NCBI RefSeq assembly: GCF_030445035.2
Contig: NC_080695.1
Span: forward strand, 1,606,545-1,670,544
Origin: Dasypus novemcinctus
Taxonomy: Eukaryota; Chordata; Mammalia; Cingulata; Dasypodidae
Reading direction: 5' to 3'
Length of the DNA stretch: 64,000 bases
Shown here: one piece after another, positions 41,901 through 52,400 of the stretch
How positions within the stretch are numbered: position 1 is the first letter of the stretch
Layout of the letters: each line of letters opens with the position of its first letter
The notes under the pieces: generated by a model
What the model saw: the letters and a program-made list of their open reading frames with translations, nothing else
Database searches by the model: none
What the model was told of the DNA's origin: nothing
Position numbers and translations under genes: made by a program

Positions 41901-44490
41901 AGGGGACGAGGAGGGGACGAGGAGCCAAGCGTGGGCGCCCGTCTGCCTGAAGGGGTGTCCCCAGGTGTCGGAGAGCAGAGACCAGTTTTCTCCCGGACTT
42001 GCCCGGTTGGCGGACCGCAGCCGCGACACCCACCCAGGGCCGCGGCTCTGCCTCTGCCTGTGGCCGGAGGAAGCTGGGGGGCGGCCGGGGCTGTGGGGGT
42101 GAAGCCATGTCCCTGGGGTGGCGGGACAGGTGGACGGAGTCCAGCAGTCTGCGGCCCCCCGGGCGCACACAGCGGGGGAGGGCGCGGTTGAGGACCCAGA
42201 CTGCGCGGTGGGCACACCTCGGAGCCGAGGGGCCCTGGGTCGGCCGCCCGGAGCTGGAGCCACCCCGAGGCGGGTCTGACACAGTGGTCAGCCGGGGGAC
42301 CTCCAACGGCCTCGGGGCTGGGCGCCGTGGCCCTCCCCAGGATCTGTGCCCGAGGTGCCACCGTCCACACGGGCCGGCCGGCCCTCCCTGACCCGCGGCC
42401 TCGCCACACGGCCAGCCCGTGTCCCCTCAGTGCACAAACCCGCCGCCTCCTCAGGCCCGCCTGGACGCCCGCCCGCGCCATCCGCGCCCCCGGCACCTCC
42501 AGGGAGCGCGGTGTTTGGGGGCCAGCTCCAGCCCCACAGGGACACTGGACGAGGTAGGGTGTCCAGGGGGCCAGGCCTGAGCCCGGGGCCCGAGGTGCCG
42601 TTTGAAGCACCTGAAGGGCCCTGCCTTCCTCCCCAGGGGCCCCACCCAGGCCGGAGCCGCCGACGGGCGCGTCCAGACGGGACCTGGGCCCCACGGGGGC
42701 AGGTGGGAGCCGAGGCCCTCACCAGGCTGGAGCAGAGCTGGGGGCAGCCTTCGTCCTCCGCGGCAGGGGACCCGGGGGGCCAGGCCGCGCCCCCCAGCCA
42801 TCCCCTCGGGACTCTCACTGCAGGGTGCGAGGACAGGGCTGTCACCCACAAACAGACCAAGTCCTGGCCTTGCCGCCCCCCCAAGCAGAGTCCCAGACGC
42901 CCTGGGAGGGGCAGGCCCCACAGGGAGCCCCACAGACCCGCCCACCCCCCCGAAAGACGAGGCACGCAGGGGCCGCCAGGGCCTCGGGGGGCCTGCTCAG
43001 GTGTGGAGGGCACGGGGCCCAGACCCCCCCCCACCGCCCCGAGCCAGGCTGCATCCCCAGAGGCCCTCAAGTTGGCCTCTCACGTCTGCTTGGACCCCAA
43101 GACATCCATGCTGGGGGGCCTGCTTCCTCTGTGTGGGCCGGGGGTGGAGGGTGGGGGCTGGGGGGGCTGGAGAAGGGCTGGGGGAGTGGAAGGGGGTTGG
43201 AGGGTGGGGTTGGAGGATGGAGATTGGAGGCTGGAGGGGAGACTGGAGGAGGGCTGGAGGGGGACTGGGGGGGCTGGAGAAGGGCTGGAGAGTGGGGGTG
43301 GAGGGTGGGCTGGGGGGGCTGGAGGGGGCTGGAGGGGGGCTGGAGGGGGGCTGGAGGGGGGTGGAAGGGGGCGGGGGCTGGAGGGTGGGGTCGGAGGTTG
43401 GAGGCTGGAGGGGAGACCGGAGGGGGGCTGGAGGGGGACTCGGGGGGCTGGAGAAGGGCTGGAGAGTGGGGGTGGAGGGTGGGCTAGAGGGGGGCTGGAG
43501 GGGGCTGGAGGGGGCAGGTGGCCTGGAGGCGGGCGGGAGGCGGGCGCAGGGCCGGCTCCTGCCCACGCTTGCACGGCTCTGGTGGACAGGTCACTCGTGG
43601 GGCTCGAGGTCAGGCTTCCAGGCTCGGGAACAGGCGTGAGGCCTCGGGGAAGGACCAGGACAGGTGGGACAGGCCACGGGCCCTGCACCGGGGGGGGGGG
43701 GGGTGAGGGGGGGCACCGCCCCCTCGGCCCTGAGAGCACCTGGGGGCAGTGATGGGCAGAGGGCCGTGGGGGCCAAGGGGCAGGGTCTCCACACAGGGGA
43801 GAAGCCTGGGCCTGGGGGGGACCCTCAGGGGACTGGGAGGGACGGTGATGAGCGCGGTGGCGGTGGGGAGAGGGGCCGCAGGTCTCCAGGCTGGGGCCAG
43901 CCCAAGGCGCAGACCCTGACCCGGGAGAACCTTCCAGAGCTGCAGGGCATGGAGCAGCACACGGCCGAGGAGGCCTGGTGGAGGCACCGGGGCTGCAGGC
44001 ACCAGCAGGGACCCCAGACCCGCTGGCAGCCCCTGACCCTGCCTGCTCAGCTCCACCCGGGGGTCCCCTCGTCAGTCTGGGGAATCTGAGTGCAAAATGT
44101 GGGTGTGGCTTGCTCGCTTTTGATGTGTGCTCTATCAATAAATACCAATAAAATTATTACAAATGTGTGTGGGAAGGCCAGCGGGGCTCCCCCACGTGGA
44201 CTGACGTTCTGGCCCGGGTTCGCAGATGGCGGTGCTCAGGGAACCCTCGTGTGCACCTCGCACGCGCCCCAAGATTTTCAAACCCTCCCCTGACAGCATG
44301 CCAGGGTCTCAGGCTACACCCCGGGCTGGAGGCTGCTCTGCCCCCAGGGCGCTCCCAGGGGGTGCCGCTGGGCTCTGAGCCTGCCCGGCTGCCGAGGCCG
44401 CTGCCCCCTTCCGGGGGGGCCCCTTCCCCGCCTCCTGCCGCCCGTCTGGCAGCAGGTGTCCTGCCCTGCCCTCGGCCCCGGGGGCTCGGG
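38906..44490. other. Intergenic DNA upstream of MSLN
   Basis: GC-rich sequence with long shadow frames but no recognisable protein. It includes a GGAGGGGGCTGGAGGG-type minisatellite at about 43140-43530 and a G13-type run near 43.69 kb. Two closely spaced AATAAA hexamers lie at 44137-44142 and 44147-44152 in AT-rich surroundings and could end an unannotated plus-strand transcript. Confidence 0.4.
43140..43530. repeat. GGAGGGGGCTGGAGGG minisatellite
   Basis: Short units combine into two long blocks of about 170-180 bases (near 43.19 and 43.38 kb), each containing TTGGAGGCTGGAGGGGAGAC or a close variant and then TGGAGAAGGGCTGGAGAGTG. Confidence 0.9.
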
Positions 44491-44499
44491 TCACCGCAG

Positions 44500-44660
44500 G
44501 CCTCCTCATTAGCGGCTAATTGCGGCTGGGCCGGCCTCACCTGGGCGAAGGGGAGATGACACCTGTTGACAAGATGGGGCGCCCCCAGGGAGAGGCCCGT
44601 GGGCGGATTAGGCCGCTAATGAGCGCTTATTGCCCTGCCGGGCTCCCTCCAGCAAATAAA
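44500..44660. promoter_or_regulatory. Candidate enhancer with paired homeodomain half-sites
   Basis: Two inverted half-site pairs, ATTAGCGGCTAAT (44508-44520, ATTA-N5-TAAT) and ATTAGGCCGCTAAT (44607-44620, ATTA-N6-TAAT), lie about 100 bases apart in GC-rich DNA. CACCTGTTG, GATGACACC and a further AT-rich string, GCAAATAAACCCG, lie nearby. No coding frame explains this. Confidence 0.4.
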
Positions 44661-45485
44661 CCCGCTGGAGGCCGGGAGGGGCCTCCCCTCCCCAGGGCGG
44701 TGGGTGCCCTGGGGAGCCCGGCAAGGGGGACGGACCCCCTGTGGCCCAGGTCAGCTCGGCAGCGCCCCGGGAAGAGGCTCCAGGTGTTTTCCCACCAGGG
44801 GGGCTCTCGGCTCAAGCCCCCTGCCTGCCCTGGGCCTGCTGTCTTGGAGAATTCAGCCGCATCCAGCCGGTCAGCGCAGGCCCTGGACGCTCTGCACGGC
44901 GGGGCCTGCTGGCGGCAGACGTGCGGCCGCAGCCCCCTGCGCCCAGCAGGCGGGGCTCCCTGATGGCCGTTTTTCCGGAACCTTCTCAGCCTGGGAACCA
45001 GGCGCAGGTGGCCTCACTGGCCGCCCACACTAACAAGCCCACGAGAAGGTCCCCGGTTCTCGGCACCGTGGGAGCAGGTGGCTCGGACCCAGGGCTGCTT
45101 CCCAGGAGCAAACGCCCGCAGGTGGGCACGGGTGCTCCACTTGGCGATCGGCCGCCGCCCCCTGGGAAAAGCCGCCCAGCGTCCTCCTGCCGCAGCCCTG
45201 ACGGGGGAGCGGGACACCCAGGGTCAGCCTCCTCCCCTGCCCGCGTGGCAGCTCGTGAGCCATGAAACCAGTCCAGGGCAGGTGCCGTGGGACGGCTGGC
45301 TCAGCCAGGCCCCGTGCGGTGCGGGGGACACGGCAAGAAGCCCCCGCGGGCCCTGGCAGCCCCCCCCACCCCATGAACACTCAGGGTCGCCCGTGGCCAG
45401 GGACATCCGCGTCTGGGGGGAAAGGGGGACGCCCCGTTGCTTCCTTCCTTGCTCCACACGTGACAAAGGGGCTTTGGAGCCTGCA

Positions 45486-45545
45486 GCAGATTATTTAAAT
45501 CACGTGGGTGGAAAAGTAAAATTTACTTTTGAAAAGACAGCTCTC
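45486..45545. other. AT-rich island with a palindrome
   Basis: It contains ATTATTTAAATCACGTGGGT, with a CACGTG E-box, followed by the near-perfect inverted repeat AAAAGTAAA-A-TTTACTTTT, in otherwise GC-rich DNA. Confidence 0.4.
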
Positions 45546-46429
45546 CCCCTACCCTTTGTCTGTCTCCCCCGCCAGGCAAGCCCCCTGTCCTGGCCCCGTG
45601 CAGGCTGTGGCCCCACAACCCCAGCCGCAGCGGCTGACCCCTGCTCCACTCACAGTTGCCCACCTCCTCTCCATGGGCCAGCCCCATCCACGGCCTCATC
45701 TCGGGGTGCGCCTGTCCCCCGGTAGGACTTGGGGTCCCTACGGTCGCACAAGAGCTAGGACACTGGGGCTCCAGGGGGTGGCGGCCCCCCAGTGCCTATG
45801 CCCCTGCAGGGCTGAGCGACGTTGTTTGGGAAAAGGGTCCTTGCAGCTGAGATCGAGATGCGTTCATCCTGGAGGACGGGCCCTAAACGCAGTGACCAGT
45901 GTCCTCAGAGATGGCAGGGGCGGGGGGACGGGGGCAGCCACGAGCCAGAGTCATGGGCTAAAGTGTCCCCACGAGGCTCAGCTCCTTCCCCCGGTCCTGC
46001 CCGCGTGCCCGCTGGTAAGCAGGACCCTCGAGGACGTGGTGAGCCACGGTGAGCCAACAGGCCTGGCCTTCCGCAGAGGGGGACAGGGGTCAGGCCGTGA
46101 CGGGGCAGCCTGGGGTTCGCACGAAGGCCTCTGGGCGAGGCTGACGCAGGCCGAGGCCTCAGGGCGCCCCTGGCCCACCAGAGCACGTGGGGAGGAGGGC
46201 AGCGGGGCACTGATGCCCTGCTCCCGGCCCGTGCCATGCAGCCTGCTCTGCACAGACGGGGTCCTGGGACCCGGCCGCCCCAAGCCAGCTCAGGGAGAGG
46301 GGCACCCGCACCGGTCCCCACCCGCAGCAAGGGGCCCACCCCCACCTCTTCGGGGCCCCCCGCTGGTCCTGCCCGGCCGGGCCAACCCCCGGCCTGCCAG
46401 CTCCGCCTCGGAGACCCGCTGACGGAAGC

Positions 46430-46560
46430 GGGCGGTAAATACTCACTAATGATGATGATGAAACAATTTGCAAAATATGAATGCAAGGCCACCCGGGGTG
46501 TGGCGGTTGGCGCAGGAACCTGGCTCTCCGGGGAAATGAGCGCGCTCGTGCAAAGACGCC
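46430..46560. other. AT-rich block of unknown role
   Basis: A short (ATG)n run is followed by AACAATTTGCAAAATATGAA and TGCAAGGCC. It stands out from the flanking GC-rich DNA and is not a repeat I recognise. Confidence 0.3.
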
Positions 46561-46929
46561 CGAGGCCTGAGAAGTACCTGCCCCGCTTGTCACCCACTAC
46601 CCCTCCGACGCAGGCCCGGCCGCGGGAGGCGGGCTGGGGTGGCCGTGGCTGCGGCGACGGCCCCGACGTGCCTTCCCACGCTTTTGCCGGGACCAACTTG
46701 GCTTCCGGGGAAAGAAGGGCTGGCGCCCACCTGTCCCCCACCCAAACGTTCCCCCACAGCTCGGTGAGAAAACGGCCCCCCCCACCACCAAATGGGGACC
46801 CTCTTGGGGCTTCCTCTCCCTCAGTCCTTGCTCCCCCCTCCCCAAAGCCTCTCACACACCACAGATTTTTTTTCTGTAAACTCACACCAGAGCATGGCAA
46901 AGTTTCTTTCTGCGTTCTATTTCTTTTCT

Positions 46930-47335
46930 TTTTAAAGATCTATGTATTTATTTCTCTCCCCTCTCCTCCCCATTGTCTGCTCTCTGTATCCATTCGCTGT
47001 GTGTTCTTCTGTGTCCGCTTGTATTCTCATCAGCCGGCAGTAGGGAACTGTTTCTTTTTGTTGTGTCACCTCGCTGCGTCAGCTCTCCATGTGTGTGGCA
47101 CCACTCCTGGGCGAGCTGCAATTTTGTGCAGGGTGGCTCTCCTAGCACAGGGGCCACTCCTTGCACGGGGGCACCCTTACGTGGGGGCATACCTGCATGG
47201 GCTGGCACTCCTTGTGAGCAGCAGCACTGCGCGTGGGCCAGCTCACCACATAGCCAGGAGGCCCTGGGTTTGAACCCTGGACCTCTCATCTGGTAGGCAG
47301 ATGCTCTATCTGTCGAGCCACATCCACTTTCCATC
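46930..47335 (-). repeat. Full-length tRNA-derived SINE (DAS-like)
   Basis: On the plus strand it starts with the reversed A-tail (TTTCTTTTTAAAGATC), runs through the family body and ends in a reversed tRNA-like head containing GGGTTTGAACCCTGGACCTC (B box) and GAGCCACATCCACTT. It looks largely intact. Confidence 0.85.
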
Positions 47336-47744
47336 TGCGTTCTGTTGCTAATAATCCCTGGCCTTGCACGTCAGACCTCAGCCAGGTATCTTCAGTGTGG
47401 GGGGGCGGCCGTCTACCTGGGCAGGCGCTGAGGGAACGCCCTCCCTGTGGCTGAGGCCCCAAGTAGCCTGGAGTGGTGGCTGAAGGCAGGCGAAGGCTTA
47501 CCTGTGAGGGGAATCCCACAGGCAGGTGCGGGGCACCTGGGCCTGCTGTCAGAACCAGCACCGGGACTCTCCCAGAACCCCAGGAAGAGTGGAAGCCCCA
47601 GGAGGGCAGGGCTGGAGGCATGAGGGGCCACAGGCAGGCTGGTGGGTAGAGGGCGGCCCAGCCAGACCCGTCCACACGGGTGCTTGCCCGCAGCCTAAGG
47701 AGCAGCCACCAAGAGGCAGGAGCTGCCGAGGGGCAACCTCAAAG

Positions 47745-48600
47745 GCCGTTCATTAGTGGGTGAAGAGAAACCAGAAGTGGTCGGGCCCCACGGGGGATTC
47801 TCATTCCGCTGTCAAATGAACGAAGCTCTGATGCAAGCAGTAACGCGGGCACGTTGTAAAGTCTCAAGCACGCTGAGCGCAGCAAGCCACACACACAAAG
47901 GACCAGCGTGGCACGACCTGTCTCATGTGAATATCTAGAATCTGGGAAGCAGACTTGGCCCAGTGGTTAGGGCATCTGCCTACCACATGGGAGGTCCGCG
48001 GTTCAAACCCCGGGCCTCCTTGACCCGTGTGGAGCTGGCCCATGCACAGTGCTGATGCGTGCAAGGAGTGCCGTGCCACGCAGGGGTGTCCCCTGCATAG
48101 GGGAGCCCCACGCGCAAGGAGTGCACCCCGTAAGGAGAGCCGCCCAACGCAAAGGAAAGTGCAGCCTGCCCAAGAATGGCGCTGCACACATGGAGAGCTG
48201 ACACAACAAGATGACACAACAGAAAAAAGAAACACAGATTCCCAGTGCTGCTGATAAGGATAGAAGCGGTCACAGAAGAGCACACAGCGAATGGACACAA
48301 AGAGTAGACAACTGGGGTGGGGGAAGGGGAGAGAAAGAAATAAAAAATAAATCTTAAAAAAAACAACCCAGAATCTGCACATGCAGAGACCAGAGGGTTT
48401 GGTGGGGCCGTTGGGGGACAGGGGCCATGGGGGGGCAGGGGCCAGTGGGGGAGCAGGCGACCTGTTTGGGCAGATGGAACATTTTGGCAATGGATGGTGG
48501 TGATGGTAGCTTGACATGGTTTATGTGCTTAACGCCACCGAATTATGTACTTGAAAGTGGTAAAAGTTTATGTCATTTCAATAAAAATTTTAAAAAAGAA
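47745..48600 (+). repeat. L1 3' end split by a SINE
   Basis: 47745-47944 and 48366-48600 read as one L1 3' region on the plus strand (TCAAATGAACGAAGCTCTGA, then ATGGAACATTTTGGCAATGG and TTATGTACTTGAAAGTGG), ending in ATTTCAATAAAAATTTTAAA. The break is filled by the SINE of the next entry. Confidence 0.75.
47945..48365 (+). repeat. Full-length tRNA-derived SINE (DAS-like) inserted in the L1
   Basis: The tRNA head GGAAGCAGACTTGGCCCAGT (A box) and GGTTCAAACCCCG (B box) is followed by the family body and an A-rich tail ending AATCTTAAAAAAAACAA. The flanks carry AGAATCTG on both sides (47937-47944 and about 48371-48378), a plausible target-site duplication. Confidence 0.85.
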
Positions 48601-48699
48601 AAGGGTCAGGGAGGTGAGAATGTTCAAACGGATTTATTATGTTAGAACCAAGAACCCACAACCTCTTCACTCAATAAAGAATGCCCCGGTGTGTGGACA

Positions 48700-48770
48700 G
48701 AGGGAGGGAGGGGGGAAGGAGGGAGGGAAGGAAGGAGGGAGTACGGAAAGGAGGGAAGGAGGGAGGCTCA
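48700..48770. repeat. GGGA/GGAA microsatellite
   Basis: An imperfect run of GGGAGGGA and GGAAGGAA units. Confidence 0.9.
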
Positions 48771-48984
48771 GAAGAGCCCTGGTCCTGAGGATTTCCCGCA
48801 GCATAGGGGAGGCAGCAGTCCTGTTTGGGGTCATGAAATCTCTTGGGGAAACCGTTTGCTCACACTGCCCGCACCGAGAGGGACACGGGGGCCAAGCAGG
48901 CCCCCCCCCAAACCCCCAGAAGGCCAGGATCCGCTCCTTGGCCCCTACGTTTTTCATTCTCCTCGGCGCCCGTGGCATTCTGGA

Positions 48985-49165
48985 CGTTCCATTCAACAGA
49001 AATGAGCGCCTACTGTATGTCAACAGAAACAAGCGCCTACTGTGTGTCAGGCGCTGGGTTCTGGGGCTGCTTCCGCCAACAAAGCGGGGAAAGGCGATGT
49101 CCCGGCAGCTCCGGGGACAGGCTCTGCTCCGGCCCGGCACCTGGCGGGCAGGTAACGCTGGGTGA
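48985..49165 (+). repeat. Ancient MIR/L2-type remnant with a local duplication
   Basis: GAGCGCCTACTGTATGTC and GCGCCTACTGTGTGTCAGGC match the widespread MIR/L2 tail theme (GAGCACCTACTATGTGCCAG). The opening segment, AACAGAAATGAGCGCCTACT, is repeated after 27 bases. Confidence 0.6.
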
Positions 49166-49442
49166 GCGCGTGGCCCTCGTTGGGATGCCTCGTTTCTCTA
49201 GGAAGGCGCAGAAGCTGTACCCCGCATCCTCCTCCGTCCACACCCGCCCTCTCCCCCCGCCCAGGGGAGAGCCACGGGGCTCGGGGTCGCCAGCAGAGGG
49301 CGCACACCTCCCGGGCGCCCGCCACGGGCCGGGGCACGCATGCGCCGCGCTAGGCGCTTTCCGGCAGCGTGGCGGAAGTACCTCGCCCTTTCGCGCCGTT
49401 TGGCGACACGTCCGGGCGGCACCCGGCAGCGGGGTGGCCGCC
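49166..49442 (+). promoter_or_regulatory. CIAO3: CIAO3 promoter region
   Basis: A CpG-rich, TATA-less stretch directly before the CIAO3 ATG, with ACTTCCGCC-type (reversed GGCGGAAGT) Ets-like sequence at about 49371-49379. The ATG has a good context (GCCGCCATGG). Confidence 0.5.
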
Positions 49443-52400
49443 ATGGCGTCGCCCTTCAGCGGCGCGCTGCAGCTGACGGACCTGGACGACTTCATCGGGC
49501 CGTCTCAGGTGGGCCGGCTTGGTCGGCGTCCGCGAGGGCCGGAGCGGGGCGGGCGAGGGGTCCCCTCCAACCCTCCGCCTCAGCCCCTGCCCCTGGGAGA
49601 TGGGAGCCAACCCAGCGGCCCCGGCCCCGGCCCTCGGGCGCTCCGCTCTTCGCAGGACAGCGACCCGGGTTACTGTGCCCCAAGCACCCGGGAGCGACCT
49701 CCGCCGGCCGGTTTGGAGGTCGTGGGGGGACAAGAGCCCGTCACCGTGCTGCCTTCAAGGCGCCCCGTTAGGGAGGTGCCGCACCACCCCCCTCACAGGG
49801 AAGTAAACGAAGCGGGAGGGAGCAGGTTAGTGGCCACCAGTGTCCCCTGGCTGGGGAGGGGTAGGGACAGGGTAGGGTGGGGCAGCACATCTGCAGGAAG
49901 ACCCCTGCAGGGCCGGCCGCGCCCCCCACCCAAAGCCAGAATTTCTTTGTCTGCTCAGGACTGACGGCCCTCCTGGTGGGAGGGCAGGTGGGGGACCGTG
50001 GAAAAGCCCAGGCCGCGGCTGCTCGGGAGCTCCGGGTGCGATGGGCTGCCACGCTGGAGGACGGGGCCGGTGTGCGCCCTCATCTGCGGGCCTGCCTGCG
50101 ACCCCCGCAGCTGCGAGGGGCCGGCGCGGGAAGCGGCCGAGCCGGGGAGGAGGGCGCAGCTGGCGGGCAGCACCGCGGGCCGGGGTGAGTGTGGCAGGCC
50201 TCCCGCCAGGGCTTTCTGGAGCTGGTCACTCCAAGGACGTGGCAGCTGGCCCATTTCTCACGTGATGACTAGGGAGACAGTGAGAACTCAGGGAGTGTAG
50301 AACGTATTGTTTCCCAAGGCCCTGGGCAGGGCTGCGGCCAGCTCTTTCCAGGCCAGAAGTCCCTGCGGAGCCCTTGGCTTCCTCTCAGGAGCCAGGTGAC
50401 CACACTTCCTGTTTGTGCTTGGAAAGGGCAGAGGTCAAGGCTGGCGGTTTCTCTGCGGACGATGTCGCTGGCAGGTGCAGTGCACACTGGCCTTCGTGCT
50501 GGTTGGGGGCCTGCGGTGACTCTTGGCACTGGGAGGATGCTACAGGAGTGTTCCCGGAGTGCAATGCACGTCGCAGCTGGAGCTCGCAGGGCTGTCTCTG
50601 GCGGGGCGGGGCCTCCACCTCTGGGGGAGTGAGACGGCCGCTACACGCCCACCTTGTCAAGGCCCCCCTCCCCAGGCCTCCCGTCTGCTCACCGGCCCTG
50701 GTGTGGGGTCTCTTCCTGGTTTAGGACTGCATCAAGCCCGTGAAGGTGGACAAGAGGGCGGGAAGTGGCGTGGCCAAGATTCACATCGAGGACGACGGGA
50801 GTTACTTCCAAGTTAATCAAGTAAGAAGCGTGAGCTCCACCCCGTGCCCAGCTCCCGGGATCCGAAACGCACTTTTCTCTCCTTCCCCGTTTACGAGGGC
50901 AGTGACCATGGGAAGTCCACAGCTTGCTGGTCCTTTCTCACTGCCTGGCGGGGAGGACATGGGGCGGAGGGGGGTGGAGGCTGTGGGCGGGGGACATCCA
51001 GACCGAACAAGGAGCTCGGTTTGTTCTGCACAAGGAGCTCTTTCTGTGGAGAGGCGGGTCTTGTCTTCTCTGAGTCTTAATGGTGTGGACATTTCCTGTT
51101 CAGGCTGCTGGTTATTACAGAACGCGCACTCTCCATGTAACTAAGAAATGGCAAAACCAAACCCCAACTGTCATTTGACCTGTTGGGGACACCTGCAGCC
51201 GCTCTGGGAACACAGGGACTGGGTGTGCTGCTGCACTGAGCAGTGAGGCCCGACCCAGCCCAGCTGAGCGCGGGGGGCCTGCCCGAGCAGTCCTCGGAGA
51301 GGGGGTTCCCCAGTGAAGGGTGATAGAAAGCCACACGCCACAGGGAGAGAGGCGGCTGTCTGCTCGGCGCGGGGCCCCTGCAGCACACAGTGGCACCTGC
51401 CCAGGGTGGGGCAGCTGGGAAAGCAAGTCCCACTGAGGGAAGAGACAGCTCACGAGGGGCCCCACGGATGAAGTGGAGGGGCCAGGGGAGGAGCCGGTGG
51501 GCCCTGCTGGCCAAACAGCTGGTCCCTGGGTGGGGCACGTGGACGTGGAGGGACTCGGGGAGGCTCGCTCGGCCCCCACTCACCCAGCAGCCTGGCCTGA
51601 GCCTTGGGCCTTCGGGTAAGTCCAGCTCGAAGCTGGGGCTTTGGTGCAAAGGGCTGACCGAGCAGAGAACGGGGCTGGGGGCCTCCAGCCAGGCCACGCC
51701 CGCCCCGGCTCCCAACTTCCTGCACCTGCAAAGGGTGTGCGAGGGCTCTAGCTGGGGCTGTTTTGCATCTGCAGAGGGTGGCTGGATGTTGGCCTGGAGC
51801 CCTGCCTGGCTCCCTGAGCTCCCGTCTCCAGGCAGTCGCACCCTTTCCCGCACCTTGCGCCTGCACGGTCGTGCTGCCCTGTAGAGCCTGGCTTGTAGTC
51901 TGCAGGCGCCCAGGCCCCGTCCTCCCCTTGCACCACGGCTTCTGTCCCGAGGCCTCCATCTCGCCTTCTTTTGCCATAGCCCCCAGTGTCTTCACCCCCT
52001 CTTTCTCTTTCTAGAGCCTCATCTTGGGTATTTTCCCAGCTGCCAGCCCAAGGGCTTGCTGAGTTAGAACTTGGTAGCAAGGTAGAAATCTAGAACGTGT
52101 GTGTCTTTAAGGTGTACGTTAAGTTCTTAAAAGCCCCACGGTACACATAGGCAGCCGCTTCCTGGGGAGTTCCGGCCCGAGCAGGGGCCCGCATCCCAGG
52201 TTCTTGCTCCTTACCAGGACGGGGGGACGCGGAAGCTGGAGAAAGCTAAGATCTCGCTCAACGACTGCCTGGCTTGCAGCGGCTGCATCACCTCGGCTGA
52301 GAGTGTGCTGATCACACAGCAGAGCCACGAAGAGCTACGGAAGGTTCTAGAGGCTAACAAGGTAAGTGGCGAAAGGTCCGCAAGACGGCAGGATGTGATC

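Noticed and set aside
40875-43752. Long plus-strand open frames upstream of MSLN
   Set aside because: They are low in hydrophobic residues, full of P, G, R and A, partly made of minisatellite, and show no splice-consistent homology.
47945-48020. A tRNA gene
   Set aside because: A and B boxes are present but the sequence continues into the SINE body and A-rich tail, so it is the tRNA-derived head of a SINE.
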